Shown: positions 1 to 5,216 of the stretch, in pieces
Layout: each line of letters begins with the position of its first letter
Numbering within the stretch: the first letter of the stretch is position 1
Assembly (NCBI GenBank): GCA_031255955.1
Contig: JAIRRO010000065.1
Span: 1-7,087, forward strand
Direction of reading: 5' to 3'
DNA from: Oscillospiraceae bacterium
Lineage (GTDB): Bacteria; Bacillota; Clostridia; Oscillospirales; Oscillospiraceae
DNA length: 7,087 nt
The notes under the pieces: model-generated
What the model was told of the DNA's origin: nothing
Seen by the model: the letters and a program-made list of their open reading frames with translations, nothing else
Database searches by the model: none
Position numbers and translations under genes: made by a program

Positions 1-379
1 CAAGTGGGAGCGCCTGCTTGCGCTGCGCGGAGCGGTGAATAAAGCGCTGGAGCTTGCCCGCGCGGAGAAAACAGTGGGCAAGCCGCTGGACGCGGAGGTG
101 ACGCTCTTTATCACCGACGACGCGCAAAAAAAATACGCCGACGCGCTGACATATAAGCTCGCGGAGCTGCTTATCGTCTCGGATGTCAAAATTGTCGTTG
201 TCTCGGCGGACGCCGCCGGGGAAACAGACGCCGTGGACATCGGCATACCCGGCATAACAGCCGCGGTGAGGGCGTCGGACGCCCCGATGTGCGCGCGCTG
301 CTGGACGCATGACGCCCGCGTCGGTGAAAATTCCGCGCACCCGGAGCTTTGCCCGCGTTGCGCGGAAACCGTAGGCTGA
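1..379 (+). CDS. ileS: Isoleucine--tRNA ligase, C-terminal end (5' end outside window)
   Basis: Reading from base 2, about 125 codons are visible before the TGA at 377-379; the gene enters from the left, so most of the usual roughly 900-residue enzyme is missing. The visible part reads W-E-R-L-L-A-L-R-G-A-V-N-K-A-L-E, typical of the anticodon-binding/C-terminal region of bacterial IleS. It ends with a zinc-binding module: cysteine codons at 290, 299, 350 and 359 form CxxC-x16-CxxC with a following Trp (CARCW). That module is known from the E. coli/Bacillus-type IleS, where it supports aminoacylation of tRNA-Ile in the cytoplasm. Its stop codon overlaps the next ATG by one base (TGATG), so lspA is probably translationally coupled to it. 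Nothing in the visible part looks broken. Confidence 0.93.
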   Translation, partial: KWERLLALRGAVNKALELARAEKTVGKPLDAEVTLFITDDAQKKYADALTYKLAELLIVSDVKIVVVSADAAGETDAVDIGIPGITAAVRASDAPMCARCWTHDARVGENSAHPELCPRCAETVG

Positions 380-1080
380 TGCTGTATTTCATTTTCGCGG
401 GGCTTATCGTCCTGCTTGACAGGCTGTTTAAGCTGTGGATAGCAAGAACGCTTGACCCGGGGCAGGTGATAGAGCTGATCCCCGGCATCCTGCGCCTGAC
501 GCACACAGAGAATACAGGCGCGGCGTTTTCAATACTTTCCGATATGCGCTGGCTGCTGGTCACCCTCTCATCCGCCGCCGTGCTTGCGCTTGTGCTGATG
601 ATAATTTTTTATAAACGCGACGGCTTCGCCCGCTTTGCCACGGCGTCGATACTCGGCGGCGCCGTCGGGAATCTGATAGACCGCATAGACACCGGCAGGG
701 TGATTGATATGTTTGAGCCGCTGTTTGTGAATTTCGCGGTGTTCAACGTCGCGGATGTGTTTATCGTCCTCGGCGGCGTGGCGCTTTTGATTCACACGCT
801 TATCCCCTCGGGAACTCGCCCGCGAGACGCCGGGCAAAGAAAAAGCCCCGTCGTCGCGATGGAGCGCACATTGGCAGATGATATATTGGCAGATATTCCG
901 GACACGCCGCCGGACACACAGACGGACACAAGGGAGCTTGCAGAGGAGCTTACAGAGGAGCGTATTCTGGAGGAATATTATCGCGACTTAGCCGCCGGGC
1001 AAAACGGCGGCGGCAATGATAGCAGCAGAAGCAGTAACAGCAATGAAAAACCCGACAACAGCGGAGATAACGGCGCTTGA
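379..1080 (+). CDS. lspA: Lipoprotein signal peptidase (signal peptidase II) with long acidic C-terminal tail
   Basis: Membrane aspartyl protease that cuts the signal peptide from diacylglyceryl-prolipoproteins. The ATG at 379 is chosen because it overlaps the ileS stop (TGATG) and gives the usual N-terminus with D14/K18 (LDRLFK) in the first membrane helix. There are about four hydrophobic segments (residues ~3-20, 57-77, 86-100, 120-142). Family motifs are present: N45-T-G-A-A-F50, GGAVGNLIDR (93-102), V-I-D110 and F-N-V-A-D126. D110 and D126 align with the catalytic aspartate pair. The product is 233 residues while the family is usually 150-170. The extra residues ~147-233 form a hydrophilic tail, first acidic and probably helical (AEELTEERILEEYYRDL), then Gly/Asn/Ser-rich. 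The tail's last codons overlap the start of rluD in another frame. The assignment is secure; the role of the tail is unknown. Confidence 0.95.
   Translation: MLYFIFAGLIVLLDRLFKLWIARTLDPGQVIELIPGILRLTHTENTGAAFSILSDMRWLLVTLSSAAVLALVLMIIFYKRDGFARFATASILGGAVGNLIDRIDTGRVIDMFEPLFVNFAVFNVADVFIVLGGVALLIHTLIPSGTRPRDAGQRKSPVVAMERTLADDILADIPDTPPDTQTDTRELAEELTEERILEEYYRDLAAGQNGGGNDSSRSSNSNEKPDNSGDNGA
934..957 (+). repeat. Two tandem 12-base units inside the lspA tail
   Basis: GAGCTTGCAGAG at 934-945 is followed directly by GAGCTTACAGAG at 946-957, matching at 11 of 12 bases and encoding ELAE then ELTE. A further GAG starts a diverged third unit. Just upstream TTGGCAGAT occurs twice (871-879 and 886-894) at a 15-base period. 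The repeats sit only in the tail and not in the conserved peptidase core, which suggests that the tail grew by slippage. Confidence 0.7.
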
Positions 1081-2056
1081 AGCCGACGCCGGACTGCGCC
1101 TTGATGTGCTGCTTGCGAAAAGGCTTTCCGGCATCACGCGCTCGGCGGCGCAACGGCTGATTGAATTGAGGCTTGTCACAGGTCCCGGCGGCGTCACCGC
1201 GAAAAAAAACGCGAAAATATCGGCGGGAGAGCGCTTTATCATAGAGCTGCCGGCGCCGGAGCCGACAAGCGCCGAGGCGCAGGCGATACCGCTTGATATC
1301 GTCTTTGAGGACGCGGATGTCATCGTCATAAACAAACAGCGCGGGATGGTTGTTCACCCCGCCCCCGGGCATCGCGGAGGAACGCTTGTCAACGCACTGA
1401 TTTATCACTGCGGCGAGAGCCTTTCCGGCATAGGCGGAAAGCTCCGTCCGGGGATAGTCCACAGGATAGACCGCGACACCTCCGGACTTATAATCGCCGC
1501 AAAGAACGATTTTTCGCACGGGAGGCTGGCAGCCCAGCTATCAGATCACACGCTTGCGCGCGTCTATGAAGCCATCATAAAGGGCGCGCCGCCGACGGAT
1601 AGCGGCACAGTGGACGCAAATCTCGCGAGGCACAAAACCGACCGCAAGCGGCAAGCCGTGCCGGCCGTCGGCGGACGCCGCGCCGTTACGCACTATGAAA
1701 TAATCGCGCGCTATGCGGGCTTCACGCATATGCGCTTCCGCCTTGAAACAGGCAGAACGCATCAAATACGCGCGCACATGGCGCACACGGGACACCCCAT
1801 ACTCGGCGACGAGGCATACGGCGGGCGCGACGCGCGCTTCCCTGAGCTGCGCGTCGCGCCAATATCATCGCGTCCGGAATCAGCGCGTACTATAACAGCG
1901 CCGCGCGAAGCGGGGCGCGAGGCGCCCCGTCAGGGGCAATGCCTGCATGCGCGCGCGCTGGCGTTCGTTCACCCGCGCACGGGGGAATTAATCAGCCTTG
2001 AAACGCCGCTGCCGGAGTATTTCACGGCGACGCTGCGCCGGATAGAGAGTCTTTAA
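1043..2056 (+). CDS. rluD: RluD/RluA-family 23S rRNA pseudouridine synthase
   Basis: Converts uridines in large-subunit rRNA to pseudouridine; in the RluD subgroup the known targets lie in helix 69 of 23S rRNA. From the ATG at 1043 it is 337 residues. An S4 RNA-binding domain (about 18-70, beginning LRLDVLLAKRL) precedes the catalytic domain. The signature GIVHRIDRDTSGL (137-149) contains the catalytic D143, and GRTHQIRAHMAHTGHPILGD is the second conserved block. The C-terminus LHA-x-L-x-F-x-HP-x-TGE and LETPLPEYF is also typical. Between YGG and LHA there is a basic, low-complexity insert of about 35 residues, longer than in short Bacillus relatives. The start is uncertain: an in-frame ATG at 1016 adds nine residues, and neither ATG has a clear ribosome binding site. 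Reinitiation or coupling from lspA, which it overlaps by 38 bases, is likely. The RluD subgroup rather than another RluA-type member is inferred from the S4 domain. Confidence 0.92.
   Translation: MKNPTTAEITALEADAGLRLDVLLAKRLSGITRSAAQRLIELRLVTGPGGVTAKKNAKISAGERFIIELPAPEPTSAEAQAIPLDIVFEDADVIVINKQRGMVVHPAPGHRGGTLVNALIYHCGESLSGIGGKLRPGIVHRIDRDTSGLIIAAKNDFSHGRLAAQLSDHTLARVYEAIIKGAPPTDSGTVDANLARHKTDRKRQAVPAVGGRRAVTHYEIIARYAGFTHMRFRLETGRTHQIRAHMAHTGHPILGDEAYGGRDARFPELRVAPISSRPESARTITAPREAGREAPRQGQCLHARALAFVHPRTGELISLETPLPEYFTATLRRIESL
1911..1929. repeat. Perfect 8-bp inverted repeat with 3-base loop inside the rluD insert
   Basis: CGGGGCGC, then GAG, then GCGCCCCG. It can form a very stable G+C hairpin in DNA or mRNA. 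It lies within the non-conserved insert of RluD, so it is either a by-product of GC-rich low-complexity coding or a trace of a small palindromic element. No T-run follows, so it is not an intrinsic terminator. Confidence 0.7.
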
Positions 2057-2070
2057 CGAATGGGCGGAGC

Positions 2071-2634
2071 TTAAACCGGCTCCGGCATATTCCAGTCGCC
2101 GCGCAGACATTTGCGGCAGGAATCGCATTTTTTGTTCTTGTCGTAAATGCACTGACCGGGACCGTTGTAATACATCTCCATCTGCTGGTCTCCGTCGCCG
2201 TAAATACCGCCGAACATCCCCTGCATACACGCCGCCTGGAAAAAAATCGGCTTGTCAACGCGCTTAAAATTCAGTGGACAGTGCAGAACATTCGCGGGGA
2301 TACGCACAATCGTCGGCTTCGTGATTATGTACTCCTCCATCTCCTCGCCGATGCACAGTGACACCTCCGCGTCAAAATCGAAGACATTCGGGAACGTGCC
2401 GCCGAGGAAAATCAGGTACTCGTCAACGGAGTGGCGGTGCGGTATCCTGTCCAGAAAATACGGCTTCACCACGATTTGAAAGCCTACATTGTACTTCGCC
2501 CCCGGAATTTGCGACGCTCCGCGGAAATATGCCTGCGGGGAATAGACAAAATCGGTGCCGACGCCCTCCGCTGACGCCTCGTTATACTCCGGTGTGAATT
2601 GATAGACCAGCTTTTCATACTTGCGCTCGCTCAT
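2071..2634 (-). CDS. Cupin-domain protein with C-terminal cysteine cluster, function unknown
   Basis: Predicted 187-residue cytoplasmic protein with no signal peptide or membrane segment. A single cupin barrel is indicated by motif 1, H66-R-H68-x3-E72-x5-G78, and motif 2, P113-x4-H118-x3-N122. Together they supply the usual three-His/one-Glu metal site, so a metal-dependent enzyme or small-molecule binder is plausible. The protein ends with C162-x7-C170-x2-C173-x2-C176, which could bind zinc or an Fe-S cluster; this is not part of a standard cupin. The ATG at 2634 is supported by AAAGGAG at 2644-2650 (nine-base spacer) and a good promoter further upstream. It converges on rluD with only 14 bases between the stops. 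I do not recognise a named family. The minus-strand flavin oxidoreductase beyond the GmrSD gene may be a functional partner, but that is speculation. Confidence 0.85.
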   Translation of the reverse strand: MSERKYEKLVYQFTPEYNEASAEGVGTDFVYSPQAYFRGASQIPGAKYNVGFQIVVKPYFLDRIPHRHSVDEYLIFLGGTFPNVFDFDAEVSLCIGEEMEEYIITKPTIVRIPANVLHCPLNFKRVDKPIFFQAACMQGMFGGIYGDGDQQMEMYYNGPGQCIYDKNKKCDSCRKCLRGDWNMPEPV

Positions 2635-2643
2635 TTTCTTATG

Positions 2644-2650
2644 CTCCTTT
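2644..2650 (-). promoter_or_regulatory. Ribosome binding site of the cupin gene
   Basis: On the minus strand AAAGGAG lies nine bases upstream of the ATG at 2634. It fixes the start of the cupin gene, since no other in-frame start has such a site. Confidence 0.75.
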
Positions 2651-2682
2651 AACGATAATCGCCGAACGTATCCGACAGCTAC

Positions 2683-2711
2683 ATTGTGACACGTCCCGAG
2701 GCAAATGTCAA
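2683..2711 (-). promoter_or_regulatory. Sigma-A type promoter for the cupin gene
   Basis: On the minus strand a perfect -35 box TTGACA (2706-2711) is followed by a 17-base spacer and CACAAT (2683-2688, four of six matches to TATAAT). Transcription would start near 2676, leaving an untranslated leader of about 40 bases before the ATG at 2634. The weak -10 box suggests modest or activator-assisted expression. Confidence 0.6.
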
Positions 2712-2751
2712 CGGGGATTTTTGAGGAGCGCTTGGGCGCGGTTGGGGCTAT

Positions 2752-3324
2752 ATTGATTGCGGGACCGATTACGCGGATATATCCGCAACAACGCTGTTTT
2801 CTTATTTAAGCGCCTTAGAGCGGCTTTATGTAATTGAGGATGTGCCGGCGTGGTGCCCGTCGATTCGTTCGGCAACAGCAATACGCTCCGGCAAGAAGAA
2901 AGAATTTACGGACCCGTCCATTGCCGTCGCGGCTTTTATGCTGTCGCCCGACGCGCTGCTGCAGGATTTGAATACCTTTGGCTTTATTTTTGAATGTCTT
3001 TGTATCCGGGATATAAAGGTGTATTCCTCCGCTGTGGGTGGGCGTGTCTCTTACTATCACGACAGATACGGGCTGGAGGCTGACTGCGTGCTGCAGCTTG
3101 CCGATGGACGATACGCCCTCATTGAATTCAAGCTCGGAAGTCGGGATATTGATGACGGAGCCGCACATTTATTGGAGCTAAGGCAGCTGATTAAAAAGTC
3201 AAACGCAGAAAAGCGTGCAAAGCTCCGGGAACCCGAGCTTTTACTTGTAATTACGGGCGGCGAAATGGCATACACCAGAAGCGACGGTGTAAAAATCGTT
3301 CCGATAGGCTGTCTGCGCGATTGA
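2752..3324 (+). pseudogene. 5'-truncated remnant of a DUF4143-type AAA ATPase
   Basis: The frame reads DYADISATTLFSYLSALERL, then Y-V-I-E-D-V-P-A-W-C-P-S-I-R-S, and continues to an intact C-terminus (...VPIGCLRD) with TGA at 3322-3324. This is the DUF4143 C-terminal half of predicted ATPases common in anaerobes, which are normally about 400-450 residues. The N-terminal AAA domain with Walker motifs is absent. The frame is closed by TGA at 2722-2724, and the family-like sequence fades near 2750-2765. The surviving part keeps a PD-(D/E)xK-like motif: D (codon 3082), then E-x-K (codons 3124 and 3130). The first possible start, GTG at 2842, has GAGGA only one base upstream and would cut into the conserved region, so a functional short protein is unlikely. 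The body shows no internal stops or frameshifts, so the truncation may be recent. The exact left boundary is uncertain. Confidence 0.8.
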
Positions 3325-3331
3325 CGCGCTC

Positions 3332-3344
3332 TTACCCCCCAATA
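3332..3344 (+). repeat. Left copy of a 13-base near-identical direct repeat flanking the GmrSD gene
   Basis: TTACCCCCCAATA; 12 of 13 bases match the copy at 5204-5216, in the same orientation. It lies just after the DUF4143 remnant and before the GmrSD promoter. On the minus strand it reads ATT-GGG-GGG-TAA, which would encode Ile-Gly-Gly-stop like the end of the flavin oxidoreductase, but the frame closes again four codons further upstream. Confidence 0.55.
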
Positions 3345-3375
3345 CCAGACTAAGGGTTTTGCGTTAAGAAATCAC

Positions 3376-3405
3376 TTGACAGGTGCGCTTCGGTTGTATT
3401 ATCAT
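3376..3405 (+). promoter_or_regulatory. Sigma-A type promoter for the GmrSD-family gene
   Basis: A perfect -35 box TTGACA (3376-3381) is followed after 18 bases by TATCAT (3400-3405, five of six matches). TATTAT at 3397-3402 also matches five of six but with a short 15-base spacing. Either places the transcription start shortly before the ribosome binding site at 3424-3428. The gene therefore appears to have its own transcription unit and does not depend on the remnant upstream. Confidence 0.65.
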
Positions 3406-3423
3406 AAGCGGCGTAAAAGAAAC

Positions 3424-3428
3424 GGAGG
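3424..3428 (+). promoter_or_regulatory. Ribosome binding site of the GmrSD-family gene
   Basis: GGAGG, six bases before the ATG at 3435, is a near-ideal Shine-Dalgarno sequence and fixes the start of the gene. Confidence 0.85.
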
Positions 3429-3434
3429 AAGTAA

Positions 3435-5177
3435 ATGAGCAAGCTCAACGTTGACCAAAAGACCATCCGCGACCTTTTGACGGATAAATCTGCGAATTTT
3501 CTGATTCCCGATTATCAGCGTCCTTACGCTTGGGAGGAGGAGGAGTGTCAAACGTTGTGGGATGACATTTTCGCATTTTCATTCCCCGATAACGACAAGG
3601 ACGCCTTCAACGGCGAAAGCGACGAATATTTCCTCGGTGCCATTGTCACGTATAAAAATGATCGAAAGCAATCGGAGGTTATCGATGGTCAGCAGCGGTT
3701 AACCACAATTATGTTGATGCTTCGGGCGTTCTACGACAGGTTTGCCTCAATGAATGACAAAGCATCGGGGGATATGCGGAAAAATATCTCACAATGCATA
3801 TGGCGAACCGACGAATTTGGCAACGCCGATATGACGAATCTGAAAATTGATTCCGAGGTTGCGACAGACGACGAGAAACAGGAATTTTTAGACATCCTCC
3901 GCGACGGCTTGTCGGCTAAAACTATGAACAGCCGATATGCCAAGAATTATCGTTTTTTTGAAACGCGGATAAATGATTTTATCGATAAATACGCCTCCTA
4001 TTTCCCATACCTTCCCGCACGTATTCTTAATAACTGCATCTTGCTGCCCATTGAAGCCGATTCGCAGGACACGGCACTCAGGATTTTTTCGACCCTGAAT
4101 GACCGCGGCTTGCCTCTGGCGGATGCGGATATCTTCAAGGCGCAGTTTTATAAATACTACGAAAAGCAAGGCGTAAAAGCCGAGTTTATAGACAACTGGA
4201 AAGAGCTTACCGCAGTTACGGAGAAGATATTTCATCCTGCTGTCGGGACGCCGATGGACGAGCTGTTTACTAAGTATATGTACTTTATCAGGGCGTCAGA
4301 GGGGAATAAATCCACCACCACGGAAGCGTTGCGAAAATTTTACGAACACGATAAATATCGACGCCTGCTCACCGACCATACAATTGACGACCTACTTGTT
4401 CTTCTGGATTTCTGGGAGGCTGTGGTCAGGCAGGCTGAAAACCGCTTCTCGGAGGATGTACTCAAGAAGCTGTTTATTTTGAAATACGCTCCGAATGGTA
4501 TGTGGGAGTATTTTACATCAGTATATTTTTTGTCGCATAAAGACAGCAACGGCGATTTGGAGAATAAGAGCTTTGCCGCATTTCTATCCAAAATTACGGC
4601 ATTCATTTTTGCGTATTCATTGACTAATCCCGGGGTGAACGCCCTGCGAACCCCTGTGTACACAGAAATGCTCAAGGTGTACGAAAAGCAACCGTGTAAC
4701 TTTGAGGGGTTTGAGTTCAAACGGGACCACATCCGCAATATGTTGGAAAACTATAAATTCACAAACAACAGAACTGTGACGCGCTCACTGATTACATGGT
4801 ACGCGTTTACGTTTTTCGGACAAGAGCGTCCCACTGACAATATCGGCTTCGAGATCGAGCATATCTATGCTAAGGAGCGGCACAAGAGAGAAAACAAGCT
4901 CCTAAATCCGGACAACCTTGAGGAGTTGGGCAATAAAATTCTGTTGGAAAAGTCCATCAACATCCGAGCGTCGGATTTTAGATTTGAGGACAAGAAAAAA
5001 TACTATCTCGGATACACCGACGCGAAGGGAAAGACTCACTCGGCAAGCATAATCTCCGAATACCGCGAGCTTACCGGAAAAGATGATTTCACAGAGGCTG
5101 ACATCGAAGATCGCGATAAGCGCATACATAATCGCTTCATCGATTATCTTGAAACCGAGGGCTTGCTGAAGGATTGA
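3435..5177 (+). CDS. Single-chain GmrSD-family (DUF262 + DUF1524) type IV restriction / anti-phage protein
   Basis: 580-residue protein in which GmrS-like and GmrD-like halves are fused. The N-terminal DUF262 half shows IPDYQRPYAW (24-33), DGQQRLTT (84-91) and F-S-T-L-N-D-R-G-L-P-L-A-D-A-D-I-F-K (218-235), the family's nucleotide-binding/hydrolysis motifs. The C-terminal DUF1524 half shows the HNH-type nuclease pattern: E475-H476-I, then N494-L-x2-L-G-N500-x-I-L-L, N509 and K520-x3-Y524. Characterised relatives cleave phage DNA with glucosylated or otherwise modified cytosines, or sense other DNA modifications; all need a nucleotide-dependent N-terminal domain plus the nuclease. The substrate here cannot be read from the sequence. 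The gene has its own promoter and strong ribosome binding site, stands alone, converges on the flavin oxidoreductase with 26 bases between stops, and is more A/T-rich than its neighbours. All key motifs are intact, so it is probably active. Confidence 0.93.
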   Translation: MSKLNVDQKTIRDLLTDKSANFLIPDYQRPYAWEEEECQTLWDDIFAFSFPDNDKDAFNGESDEYFLGAIVTYKNDRKQSEVIDGQQRLTTIMLMLRAFYDRFASMNDKASGDMRKNISQCIWRTDEFGNADMTNLKIDSEVATDDEKQEFLDILRDGLSAKTMNSRYAKNYRFFETRINDFIDKYASYFPYLPARILNNCILLPIEADSQDTALRIFSTLNDRGLPLADADIFKAQFYKYYEKQGVKAEFIDNWKELTAVTEKIFHPAVGTPMDELFTKYMYFIRASEGNKSTTTEALRKFYEHDKYRRLLTDHTIDDLLVLLDFWEAVVRQAENRFSEDVLKKLFILKYAPNGMWEYFTSVYFLSHKDSNGDLENKSFAAFLSKITAFIFAYSLTNPGVNALRTPVYTEMLKVYEKQPCNFEGFEFKRDHIRNMLENYKFTNNRTVTRSLITWYAFTFFGQERPTDNIGFEIEHIYAKERHKRENKLLNPDNLEELGNKILLEKSINIRASDFRFEDKKKYYLGYTDAKGKTHSASIISEYRELTGKDDFTEADIEDRDKRIHNRFIDYLETEGLLKD

Positions 5178-5203
5178 CCTCCGCAAGCCTCATTATCTCT
5201 CCT

Positions 5204-5216
5204 TTACCCCCCGATA
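5204..5216 (+). repeat. Right copy of the 13-base direct repeat, overlapping the flavin oxidoreductase stop
   Basis: TTACCCCCCGATA; differs from the copy at 3332-3344 only at one base (G for A). On the minus strand it encodes the last residues of the flavin oxidoreductase (Ile-Gly-Gly-stop). A copy anchored in a gene's 3' end is what one expects of an original insertion site. Confidence 0.55.

Noticed and set aside
950..1519. Long minus-strand open frame (189 codons) opposite lspA/rluD
   Set aside because: Shadow of the GC-rich rluD coding sequence; its translation is Arg/Cys-rich with no recognisable domain, while the plus strand encodes a clear pseudouridine synthase.
2065..2084. Stem CGGAGC...GCTCCG between rluD and the cupin gene as a bidirectional terminator
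   Set aside because: Only six base pairs with an eight-base loop and no T-run on either strand.
2842..3324. Reading the DUF4143 remnant as an intact 160-residue gene starting at GTG 2842
   Set aside because: The family-like sequence continues in frame upstream of that GTG, and the only purine-rich stretch (GAGGA) is one base from it, so it is better read as a truncated gene.
3325..3434. Search for an operator or small RNA gene before the GmrSD gene
   Set aside because: Apart from the direct repeat, promoter boxes and ribosome binding site, no clear dyad or structured RNA is visible.
5160..5189. Stem GCTTGC...GCAAGC at the end of the GmrSD gene as a terminator shared with the flavin oxidoreductase
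   Set aside because: Short stem, 16-base loop, and neither strand has a proper T-run after it; too weak to annotate.
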